Positions 1-5,204 of a stretch of DNA of 5,211 nt are shown here, one piece after another. The position numbers and the translations under genes were made by a program. The DNA is from an uncultured Bacilli bacterium (GTDB lineage Bacteria; Bacillota_I; Bacilli_A; RF39; UBA660). The number at the start of each line of letters is the position of its first letter. The stretch's first letter is position 1. Where the stretch lies: positions 1 through 5,211 of the forward strand of contig CANRBD010000074.1 in the NCBI GenBank assembly GCA_947628765.1. Direction: 5' to 3'. Below the pieces are notes generated by a model, which searched no databases, was not told the DNA's origin, and worked only from the letters and a program-made list of their open reading frames with translations.

Positions 1-1
1 C

Positions 2-82
2 GCTTCTTTAAAAGACTTAGGTAAAAAGTGTTTTGCGATTAATAAAATGAGTGAAGAATATATTAAAACAATCATAAGTTAG
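2..82 (+). CDS. C-terminal tail of an unidentified upstream gene (partial)
   Basis: An open frame enters from the left edge and runs 26 codons to a TAG stop at 80-82. The visible tail ends in ...NKMSEEYIKTIIS. Codon choice (TTA, AAA, GAA, ATT) matches the other genes here, and the other two + frames hit stops within the first 25 bases, so this is the likeliest coding frame. In B. subtilis, genes a short way upstream of spoIIID include spoIID and spoIIQ, but this tail is too short to assign to any family and I do not recognise it. Coding status is inferred from frame and codon use only; no start, domain or motif is visible. Confidence 0.4.
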   Translation, partial: ASLKDLGKKCFAINKMSEEYIKTIIS

Positions 83-86
83 CTGG

Positions 87-116
87 TCTAATTAGTTTTC
101 CAAATTTATATACTTA
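87..116 (+). promoter_or_regulatory. Weak candidate promoter for spoIIID
   Basis: TATACT at 109-114 resembles a -10 box and lies 20 bases before the TTG start. No good sigma-A -35 is present. Read as a sigma-E site, TCTAATT (87-93) and TATACTTA (109-116) are about 15 bases apart but match the usual sigma-E elements only partly. In B. subtilis spoIIID is transcribed by sigma-E, which is why this reading is offered. It is tentative. Confidence 0.22.
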
Positions 117-121
117 ATTAA

Positions 122-137
122 AGGGGAGATTGGTTTG
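122..137 (+). promoter_or_regulatory. Ribosome binding site fixing a TTG start for spoIIID
   Basis: A purine-rich AGGGGAGA at 122-129 ends 5 bases before TTG at 135-137. No ATG or GTG lies in frame nearby, and starting here reproduces the normal N-terminus length of SpoIIID. The rare start codon could hold synthesis of this regulator low; that is inference. Confidence 0.65.
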
Positions 138-389
138 GAAAACGATATTATTAAAAGAGTTATCGCTGAGGCGGAATATATGATAGATACTGGAGATACT
201 TTAAGAGAGATTGCCAAAGTTTTTAAAGTATCTAAAAGTACGGTTCATAAAGATTTAAAAGATAGACTAAAAAAACTCGATGATAATCTTTATTTTGAAA
301 TTCAAAAGATCTTAAAATACCATACGGATATTAGACATATTAAAGGTGGAGAATCAACTAAAAAAAAGTATTTAAAAATGGCAAGTTAG
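135..389 (+). CDS. spoIIID: SpoIIID, mother-cell sporulation transcription regulator
   Basis: SpoIIID is a small DNA-binding protein that acts in the mother cell during endospore formation, switching on or repressing sigma-E genes and helping the hand-over to sigma-K. This 84-residue protein has the family layout. A helix-turn-helix spans about residues 22-45, with the near-invariant SKSTVHKDL at 33-41. It is followed by the characteristic YHxxIRHxKGGExTKxKY segment at 62-79, a basic tail known to contribute to DNA binding. It is slightly shorter than B. subtilis SpoIIID (93 residues), lacking only the variable end. The start is TTG behind a good Shine-Dalgarno. The next gene, mbl, begins 54 bases downstream with no terminator between, the same neighbour as in B. 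subtilis. Identification is by recalled family sequence and is firm; whether the organism still sporulates cannot be seen here. Confidence 0.95.
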   Translation: MENDIIKRVIAEAEYMIDTGDTLREIAKVFKVSKSTVHKDLKDRLKKLDDNLYFEIQKILKYHTDIRHIKGGESTKKKYLKMAS

Positions 390-391
390 CC

Positions 392-420
392 TATTAAAAC
401 CTAATACTCTGTGGTATAAT
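392..420 (+). promoter_or_regulatory. Extended -10 promoter for mbl
   Basis: TGGTATAAT at 412-420 is a perfect -10 hexamer (415-420) with the TGN extension. The -35 position (TATTAA, 392-397, 17-base spacing) is poor, which extended -10 promoters tolerate. Transcription would begin near 427, giving a leader of under 20 bases before the ATG. CTATTA (391-396) and TAATAG (417-422) form a dyad enclosing the promoter; no T-run follows, so it is not a terminator. Confidence 0.6.
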
Positions 421-443
421 AGATAGCAGAAAAAGGTGATATT

Positions 444-1448
444 ATGTTTTCAAAAGATGTAGGAATTGATTTAGGAACCGCTAATGTACTAATTTATATT
501 AAAGGTCAAGGCATTGTTTTAAATGAACCAAGTGTAGTAGCAATCGATGCTGAAACAAAAAGACCCCTAGCGGTAGGCACTGAAGCTAGAGAAATGCTTG
601 GCAGAACACCAGGAAGGGTAAAAGCAATAAGACCAATGAAAGATGGCGTTATTGCCGATTTTGAAATTACAGAAATTATGCTTAATCATTTTATCAGAAA
701 AATAAATGGGCGTAGTTTTTTTGCTCGTCCTAGAATTTTAATATGCTGCCCTTCAAATATTACGCAAGTTGAAAAAAATGCCATCAAAGAAGCCGCTGAA
801 AGAACTGGAGCTAGAAAAGTTTTCATTGAAGAAGAACCAAAAGTTGCAGCTTTAGGTGCTGGTATGGATATATCAAAACCAAGTGGGAATATGATTATCG
901 ATATTGGTGGTGGCACCACGGATATTGCTATTTTGTCATTAGGTGGCATTGTTACATCTTCTTCAATAAAAGTCGCTGGTAATGTTTTTGATTCAGATAT
1001 AATCAAATATTTAAAAGAAAAATATAAACTATTAATAGGTGATCGTACGGCTGAGGATATTAAGTTTACTATTGGAACCGTATATCCAGGATCTTTAAAC
1101 GAAAAAATGGAAGTTAGAGGCCGTGATTTAGTAACTGGACTTCCTCATACCGTAACCATTACTTCTGATGAAGTTGAAGAAGCTTTAAGGGAAAGTGTTT
1201 ATACAATCATTAATACTGCTAAAGCCGTACTTGAACAAACACCACCAGAATTATCAGCTGATATTGTCGATAAGGGAATTGTCATCACTGGTGGAGGAGC
1301 TTTATTAAATGGTTTTGATCAATTACTAGCTCACGAATTAAAAGTACCGGTATTTATTGCCGAAAGTCCATTAACATGTGTTGTTGAAGGAACTGGCGTT
1401 TTATTAGACAATGTTGAACTCATTGAACATAATAGTGTAAATTCTTAA
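444..1448 (+). CDS. mbl: Mbl/MreB-family bacterial actin, cell-shape determinant
   Basis: MreB-family actins polymerise on ATP along the inner membrane face and guide the elongation machinery that builds the side wall. The 334-residue length is normal (B. subtilis Mbl is 333). The actin-fold motifs are all present: phosphate-1 loop IDLGTANVLIY (8-18), the EEEPKVAA region (129-136) holding the likely catalytic Glu131, phosphate-2 DIGGGTTDIA (153-162), and adenosine loop ITGGGALLNG (281-290). Stretches such as MLGRTPG, SGNM, RTAEDIK, TPPELSAD and the N-terminal MFxKDxGIDLGTANVLI follow Mbl more closely than MreB or MreBH. The position directly after spoIIID is the B. subtilis arrangement and supports Mbl. 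The ATG has GGTGAT three bases upstream. Whether it is the organism's only MreB-type protein cannot be told. The family assignment is certain; the Mbl subgroup is very likely. Confidence 0.95.
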   Translation: MFSKDVGIDLGTANVLIYIKGQGIVLNEPSVVAIDAETKRPLAVGTEAREMLGRTPGRVKAIRPMKDGVIADFEITEIMLNHFIRKINGRSFFARPRILICCPSNITQVEKNAIKEAAERTGARKVFIEEEPKVAALGAGMDISKPSGNMIIDIGGGTTDIAILSLGGIVTSSSIKVAGNVFDSDIIKYLKEKYKLLIGDRTAEDIKFTIGTVYPGSLNEKMEVRGRDLVTGLPHTVTITSDEVEEALRESVYTIINTAKAVLEQTPPELSADIVDKGIVITGGGALLNGFDQLLAHELKVPVFIAESPLTCVVEGTGVLLDNVELIEHNSVNS

Positions 1449-1456
1449 AAATAGGA

Positions 1457-1467
1457 TATAATATAAT
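1457..1467 (+). promoter_or_regulatory. Overlapping TATAAT boxes upstream of the aminopeptidase
   Basis: Two perfect TATAAT hexamers overlap by one base (1457-1462 and 1462-1467) in the 36-base gap after mbl. No convincing -35 and no TGN extension is visible, so this may simply be AT-rich sequence; read-through from mbl is also possible. GGAGG at 1474-1478 then serves the ATG at 1485. Confidence 0.35.
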
Positions 1468-1484
1468 CAGAATGGAGGCATATT

Positions 1485-2549
1485 ATGGAAAAAAGTGAAG
1501 GTCAAAAACTACAAGCAAAACTTTTTGATGAAAGAAAAAGTGGTTGGGAAAATTTAGATAGTGATAAAAAAGCCGCTATTTTAGATTTTAATAATGACTA
1601 CATTGATTTTTTAAATAAATGTAAGACAGAACGTGAATGTGCAACATTTACTGAAGAATTATTAATCCAAAATGGTTTTGAACAAATAGATCAGAAAAAG
1701 ACTTTAAATCCAGGAGATAAAGTTTATTATATCAATCGTAAAAAAGCTGTTTATGCAGCTGTGATTGGTAAAGATATGCTTGAAGAGGGGCTTAATCTAG
1801 TTGGTGCTCACATTGATTCTCCAAGATTAGATTTAAAACCAAATCCATTATATGAAGATAATAATTTAGCTTTATTAAAAACTCATTATTATGGCGGAAT
1901 TAAAAAATATCAATGGACAGCTATTCCTTTAGTTATTAAAGGCGTCATTGTCAAAAGTAATGGTGAAGTAATCCATGTAAATATTGGCGAAGATAAGAAT
2001 GATCCTATTTTTACTATCACTGATTTGCTTCCTCATTTAGCTAAAAATCAAGAAAAGAAAACTTTAGGCGAAGGTATTGCCGGGGAGGACTTAAATGTTT
2101 TAGTGGGTAGTCTTCCTTATGATGATGAAAAAGCTCATGAAAAAGTTAAATTAAATGTTTTAAATATTTTAAATCAAAAATATGGAATTACTGAAAGAGA
2201 TTTTACCAGTAGTGAATTAGAAGTTGTTCCAGCTTTTGAGGCGAAAAGTCTAGGCTTTGATGCTAGTATGGTGGCGGCTTATGGTCAAGATGATCGTTCT
2301 TGTGCTTATACGACAATAAGAGCTTTGACCTCTTTACAAAATCCTGAACGTACTTCTATTGCCTTACTGGCTGATAAAGAAGAAATTGGTAGTATGGGTA
2401 ATACTGGTATGTCATCGCAAAATTTTGAAGTTTTTATTGCCAAATTACTTGATAAAACCGGGCAAAATGGTCCTAATGTTTTAGAAAAAACTTTCTGTAA
2501 TTCTAAAATGCTATCATCAGATGTCACTTCTGCAATGCTGAATTTGTAG
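1485..2549 (+). pseudogene. M18-family aminopeptidase, N-terminal fragment of a broken gene
   Basis: M18 enzymes are cytosolic two-metal exopeptidases that remove N-terminal residues, often acidic ones, from peptides. The reading frame has a normal start: GGAGG at 1474-1478, then ATG six bases later. It covers most of the fold. Visible metal-site motifs are GAHIDSPRLD (His109), YGQDDRSC (Asp269), DKEEIGS (Glu299/Glu300) and SSDV (Asp346). The frame then leaves the family pattern at Met351 and stops three codons later at TAG 2547-2549. Related Firmicute enzymes are, from memory, about 460-470 residues, so this 354-residue product lacks the end of the catalytic domain, including the last metal-binding histidine, which sits in the separate C-terminal fragment. 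It would probably be inactive or unstable. Family assignment is firm; calling it a pseudogene assumes the sequence is correctly assembled. Confidence 0.85.
2534..2537 (+). other. Deletion junction in the M18 aminopeptidase gene
   Basis: Up to 2537 the frame reads ...SSDVTSAM. From 2537 the next frame reads AEFVAKIRN and continues as normal M18 sequence. In intact relatives these blocks are separated by about 38-40 residues (a Pro/His-rich strand and a Gly-rich Lys-containing loop), which are absent. Position 2534-2537 reads AATG. It fits both the end of ...GCA-ATG on the left and the AAT-G of a family-typical ...Asn-Ala-Glu-Phe on the right. This would be expected if a segment of 3n+1 bases was lost between two AATG copies. 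The lost DNA and the exact length are inferred from family knowledge, not seen. Confidence 0.6.
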
Positions 2550-2779
2550 CCAAAATAAGAAATATTTTAGAAAAGAAAAATTTAATGTATCAAATGACTG
2601 ATATGGGTAAAATTGATGCTGGCGGTGGTGGCACTATTGCCCTTATTCTAGCTAATAAAGGCATCGATGTTATCGACTGCGGAGTACCAGTGCTTTCCAT
2701 GCATGCACCATATGAAGTAACTAGTAAATTTGATATTTATAATGCCTACGAAGTATATCGTGCATTTTATGAAGATTAG
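2537..2779 (+). pseudogene. M18-family aminopeptidase, C-terminal fragment
   Basis: This 80-codon stretch continues the aminopeptidase in a different frame from the N-terminal piece, overlapping it by 13 bases. It starts AEFVAKIRN and includes the glycine-rich IDAGGGGTIA (residues 26-35) and SMHAPYE, whose His56 corresponds to the final metal ligand of the family. It ends with the usual YxxYxAF tail. The first ATG in this frame (2585) has no Shine-Dalgarno site in front of it, so independent translation is unlikely. The preserved open frame suggests the break is recent. A terminator begins inside its TAG stop. Confidence 0.85.
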
Positions 2780-2796
2780 AGCTTTTAGCTCTTTTT
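2778..2796 (+). terminator. Rho-independent terminator after the aminopeptidase
   Basis: AGAGCT (2778-2783) pairs with AGCTCT (2787-2792) around a TTT loop, and a T-run follows at 2793-2796 (TTTTATTT overall). The stem starts at the second base of the TAG stop codon. It closes the spoIIID-mbl-peptidase stretch. Confidence 0.8.
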
Positions 2797-2798
2797 AT

Positions 2799-2826
2799 TT
2801 GCCATTTTTAATAAATATGGTAAAAT
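2799..2826 (+). promoter_or_regulatory. Promoter for tagO
   Basis: TTGCCA (2799-2804, five of six matches to the -35 consensus) is 16 bases from TAAAAT (2821-2826), which carries a TGG extension at 2818-2820. An alternative -10, TATAAT, lies at 2826-2831. The -35 directly abuts the T-run of the preceding terminator, so tagO looks independently transcribed with a very short leader. Confidence 0.6.
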
Positions 2827-2833
2827 ATAATTA

Positions 2834-2840
2834 GAGGTGA
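2834..2840 (+). promoter_or_regulatory. Ribosome binding site that fixes the tagO start
   Basis: GAGGTGA at 2834-2840 can pair over seven bases with the 16S rRNA tail and is five bases from ATG 2846. An upstream in-frame GTG at 2837 is itself part of this site, so the longer reading that starts there is rejected. Confidence 0.75.
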
Positions 2841-2845
2841 ATTTA

Positions 2846-3919
2846 ATGGGTGATGAAATTATTACACGTGTCTTTCTAATGATACTGACAACCTTTTTAG
2901 TAGTGGCGCTTACCATGCCATTTATTAAAAGATTAGCCTTTCACATTGGAGCTTTAGATGTTCCGCGAAGTGAAGAAGGGCATCGGCATATTCATAAAAA
3001 GACGACTCCGAAACTAGGAGGCTTGGGAATTTTCTTAGGTTTTCTATTTAGTTATATGATTTTTGGTGAAGCTAGTAGTACGATGAATTCGATTTTAATT
3101 GGTAGTTTCATTATTGTTTTAACAGGAATTATTGATGATATCCATTCAGTTAGAGCCTTAGTTAAATTTATTGGTCAGGTAATTGCCGCTTCAGTGGTAA
3201 CTATCTATGGTGGCATTTTACTCCAAGATATTAGTGCCTTTGGCATTTATATAGACTTTGGTGTTCTAGCTTATCCGATAACTATTTTATTTATTGTTGC
3301 CTGCATTAACTGTTTAAATTTAATCGATGGTTTAGATGGCTTAGCCGGGGGCATTAGTGCGATTTACTACTTAACTATTGGAATTATTGCGGCGATTATG
3401 GGTAATATTGGCCTAGATGTAACTTTAACCTTTATTATGTTTGGAGCAACTTTAGGCTTTTTGGTTCATAATTTTCATCCAGCTACGATATTTGCGGGTG
3501 ATTCGGGTTCGATGTTTATGGGATTTATGGTGGCTGTAATTGCTTTATTAGGTTTTAAAAATGTAACCTTAACTTCGTTTATTATCCCAATGCTTATTTT
3601 AGCTATTCCAATATTAGATACTTTCTTTGCTATTGTTAGAAGACGTCTTAAAGGAGAAAGTTTCGCCACACCTGACAAATCACATATTCACCATCAATTT
3701 TTAAATATGAATTTACCTTATCAAAGTGTGGTTTTAGTTATTTATGGAATTCAAATTTTATTTGCCATTGCTTCTATTGTCTATGTGCTTAGAGACCGTA
3801 CTTTAGGTTATGTTCTATATACTATTTTAGCTGTCATTGTCATGCTTTTGGTATTAAAAACTGATGTCGTCTTTGATCATAAAAAACTCGAAGAAAAACT
3901 TAAAAATTATAAAAAATAA
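2846..3919 (+). CDS. tagO: Undecaprenyl-phosphate N-acetylglucosaminyl-1-phosphate transferase (TagO/WecA type)
   Basis: This integral membrane enzyme moves a sugar-1-phosphate, normally GlcNAc-1-P from UDP-GlcNAc, onto undecaprenyl phosphate, the first step of wall teichoic acid or similar envelope polymers. From ATG 2846 it has 357 residues (B. subtilis TagO is about the same) and roughly 10-11 hydrophobic segments. Family motifs appear in order: PKLGGLGIF (55-63), the Mg-binding IIDD (Asp97/Asp98), NCLNLIDGLDGLAGG (155-169) with catalytic-type Asp161/Asp164, AGDSGSMFMGF (217-227), and HIHHQFL (280-286). The HIHHQ form is typical of WecA/TagO, whereas MraY has a PxHHHxE form. One oddity is that the first cytoplasmic loop between Pro40 and His50 seems about four residues longer than usual and is rich in charge (RSEEGHR). 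It has its own promoter and terminator and no teichoic acid genes nearby, so the final polymer is unknown. Confidence 0.9.
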   Translation: MGDEIITRVFLMILTTFLVVALTMPFIKRLAFHIGALDVPRSEEGHRHIHKKTTPKLGGLGIFLGFLFSYMIFGEASSTMNSILIGSFIIVLTGIIDDIHSVRALVKFIGQVIAASVVTIYGGILLQDISAFGIYIDFGVLAYPITILFIVACINCLNLIDGLDGLAGGISAIYYLTIGIIAAIMGNIGLDVTLTFIMFGATLGFLVHNFHPATIFAGDSGSMFMGFMVAVIALLGFKNVTLTSFIIPMLILAIPILDTFFAIVRRRLKGESFATPDKSHIHHQFLNMNLPYQSVVLVIYGIQILFAIASIVYVLRDRTLGYVLYTILAVIVMLLVLKTDVVFDHKKLEEKLKNYKK

Positions 3920-3947
3920 ATTATGCCTTTGAAGCATAATTTTTTTT
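3918..3947 (+). terminator. Rho-independent terminator after tagO
   Basis: AAATTATGC (3918-3926) pairs perfectly with GCATAATTT (3934-3942) around a seven-base loop, and the T-run extends to 3947. The stem starts at the second base of the tagO TAA stop. The A-run before the stem (3911-3916) could make it work in both directions. Confidence 0.8.
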
Positions 3948-3958
3948 ATATCGATAAT
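3929..3958 (+). promoter_or_regulatory. Possible promoter for the DUF421 gene, overlapping the terminator
   Basis: GATAAT at 3953-3958 lies 18 bases after TTGAAG (3929-3934, four of six -35 matches). The -35 would lie in the loop and stem of the tagO terminator. A promoter is needed here if termination is efficient, but the match is moderate. Confidence 0.35.
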
Positions 3959-3967
3959 ACTAAAAAT

Positions 3968-3973
3968 GGTGAT
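3968..3973 (+). promoter_or_regulatory. Ribosome binding site that fixes the DUF421 start
   Basis: GGTGAT at 3968-3973 is three bases from ATG 3977, the same arrangement as at mbl. An upstream in-frame ATG at 3923 lies inside the tagO terminator stem, has no binding site and would add 18 residues unlike the family, so it is rejected. Confidence 0.75.
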
Positions 3974-3976
3974 TTT

Positions 3977-4696
3977 ATGGATAAAGAGATAATTGATTTA
4001 TTAGATGTCATTTTAAGATGCTTAGTATCTTTAGTTGTTTTATTTTTAGTAACTAAATTAATTGGAAAAAAACAAGTATCCGAATTTAGTGTTTTTGATT
4101 ATGTTATTGGTATTTCGATTGGAAATTTTGCGGCCGAAATGGCTTTAAATTTAGATTCTAAATATACTCATGGCATAATAGCCGTTCTTGTTTTTGGATT
4201 TGTTGCTTATTTAGTTTCTGTTTTAACACTTAAAAATTTAAAAATTAGGAAGTTTTTTATGGGAGATCCTACGGTATTAATTCAGGATGGTAAAATAGTT
4301 TATGAAAATTTAAAAAAAGCGAGATTTGATATTAACGATTTATTAGAAGATTGCCGTATTAATGGATACTTTGATATTTCAGAAATTGATTATGCTTTAT
4401 TGGAAGCTAATGGGCAAGTAAGTTTTCTACCAAAACCGGAAAATCAACCACCGACTAATAAAGATTTAAAGGTTAATAAACAAAAAACAGGACTATGTGC
4501 GAATTTAATTGTCGATGGTAATATCATGGAAGATACTTTAAAAACGATTCATAAAGATAAAGATTGGCTATTACATGAAATTAAAGTAAAAGGTTATAAA
4601 GTTGAAGATATATTACTCGCCACTTTAGACATGCAGGAAAAATTTACGGTTTACGAAAAAAATGTAAATTTAGAAGGACATGATACACTTGGATAG
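3977..4696 (+). CDS. DUF421 / YetF-family membrane protein
   Basis: From ATG 3977 the product has 239 residues, a usual length for the family. Three hydrophobic segments lie at about 8-29, 41-57 and 65-85, followed by a cytosolic part. The family hallmark is clear: KLIGKKQVSEFSVFDYVIGI (27-46) running into SIGNFAAE (47-54). Then come GDPTVLIQDGKIVY (96-109) and a FDINDLLEDCRINGYFDISEIDYALLE-type region (117-143) that ends in FLPK (150-153). Biochemical activity is not established. Members include B. subtilis YetF and the 2Duf protein of some spores, reported in the spore inner membrane and linked to heat resistance. A spore role here would be inference, though spoIIID lies about 3.5 kb upstream. 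Residues 154-165 look like a linker before the C-terminal part. No terminator separates it from the Nudix gene, so the two may be co-transcribed. Confidence 0.85.
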   Translation: MDKEIIDLLDVILRCLVSLVVLFLVTKLIGKKQVSEFSVFDYVIGISIGNFAAEMALNLDSKYTHGIIAVLVFGFVAYLVSVLTLKNLKIRKFFMGDPTVLIQDGKIVYENLKKARFDINDLLEDCRINGYFDISEIDYALLEANGQVSFLPKPENQPPTNKDLKVNKQKTGLCANLIVDGNIMEDTLKTIHKDKDWLLHEIKVKGYKVEDILLATLDMQEKFTVYEKNVNLEGHDTLG

Positions 4697-4723
4697 ACAT
4701 CAATTTAAATAATTTGATATAAT
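4694..4723 (+). promoter_or_regulatory. Promoter for the Nudix gene
   Basis: TAGACA (4694-4699, five of six -35 matches) is 18 bases from a perfect TATAAT (4718-4723), which has a TGA extension at 4715-4717. The -35 begins with the TAG stop of the DUF421 gene. An imperfect dyad, ATCAA (4699-4703) with TTGAT (4714-4718), lies between the two boxes and could be an operator, or chance in AT-rich DNA. Confidence 0.6.
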
Positions 4724-4739
4724 TTTAATGGTGATATAA

Positions 4740-5180
4740 ATGAAAAGACATTTTTGCGCATCAGCTTTTATTATCCATCCGGATACGAAAAAAATATTAT
4801 TGGTAAAACATCACTTATGGAATAGATGGGTACAACCTGGAGGGCATATGGAAGGTATTGAAACTCCTGAAGAAACGGCTAGACGTGAAGCTTATGAAGA
4901 AACGGGACTTAAAGTAAAAATTTTAGGCGAACGTTTTCCAAGGGAAGATGATATGATTAGGCCACTTGGCATTCAGTGTAATCGTCAAGAAAACGGCGAC
5001 AAGCACTTTGATATTATTTATGCGGCTGTACCAAATGATCCTGATGCCCCACTTAAAATTAGTGATGAAGCCACACAAATTGGTTGGTTTTCTAGGGAAG
5101 AACTCGAAAATATACCAGTATTTCCAGATGTAAAAATAACTATGGATTATATTTTAAAACATTTTTTTGGAGTAAATTAA
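4740..5180 (+). CDS. Nudix hydrolase, substrate unknown
   Basis: Nudix enzymes split nucleoside diphosphates linked to another group, acting on damaged nucleotides, nucleotide sugars, cofactors or capped ends. This 146-residue protein is a single Nudix domain of normal size. The Nudix box is complete at residues 35-57 and fits GX5EX7REUXEEXGU exactly: Gly35, Glu41, Arg49-Glu50, Glu53-Glu54 and Gly56-Leu57, with the glutamates expected to bind Mg. It is preceded by WVQPGGHME (30-38) and followed by a usual IGWFSREEL segment (93-101). GGTGAT lies four bases before the ATG. I cannot assign a substrate: no side motif specific for MutT, ADP-ribose or RppH types was recognised. It has its own promoter but may also be read from the DUF421 gene 43 bases upstream, and it ends at a strong terminator. 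Confidence 0.9.
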   Translation: MKRHFCASAFIIHPDTKKILLVKHHLWNRWVQPGGHMEGIETPEETARREAYEETGLKVKILGERFPREDDMIRPLGIQCNRQENGDKHFDIIYAAVPNDPDAPLKISDEATQIGWFSREELENIPVFPDVKITMDYILKHFFGVN

Positions 5181-5204
5181 AAAGCGAGAAAAATTCGCTT
5201 TTTT
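5179..5204 (+). terminator. Rho-independent terminator after the Nudix gene
   Basis: AAAAAGCGA (5179-5187) pairs with TCGCTTTTT (5195-5203) around a seven-base loop, with the T-run 5199-5204. The stem starts at the second base of the TAA stop. The A-run on the left makes it potentially bidirectional, so it could also serve a convergent gene beyond the window. Confidence 0.85.

Noticed and set aside
391..422. Hairpin between spoIIID and mbl as a terminator
   Set aside because: The stem is short and interrupted, no T-run follows, and its 3' arm is the mbl -10 box.
686..1006. Reverse-strand open frame within mbl
   Set aside because: It lies antisense inside a strongly conserved gene, has no binding site and no recognisable family.
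2306..2527. Reverse-strand open frame within the aminopeptidase
   Set aside because: Antisense shadow of conserved M18 coding sequence; no start signal.
2530..2551. Programmed ribosomal frameshift in the aminopeptidase
   Set aside because: No slippery heptamer or following structure was seen, and family residues are missing at the join, which a frameshift would not explain.
2837..2845. GTG start giving three extra residues to TagO
   Set aside because: The GTG is part of the Shine-Dalgarno sequence itself; ATG 2846 is correctly spaced.
3475..3678. Reverse-strand open frame within tagO
   Set aside because: Antisense to conserved membrane-enzyme motifs; no independent support.
3923..3976. 18-residue N-terminal extension of the DUF421 protein
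   Set aside because: It would begin in the tagO terminator stem and lacks a binding site; the family start fits ATG 3977.
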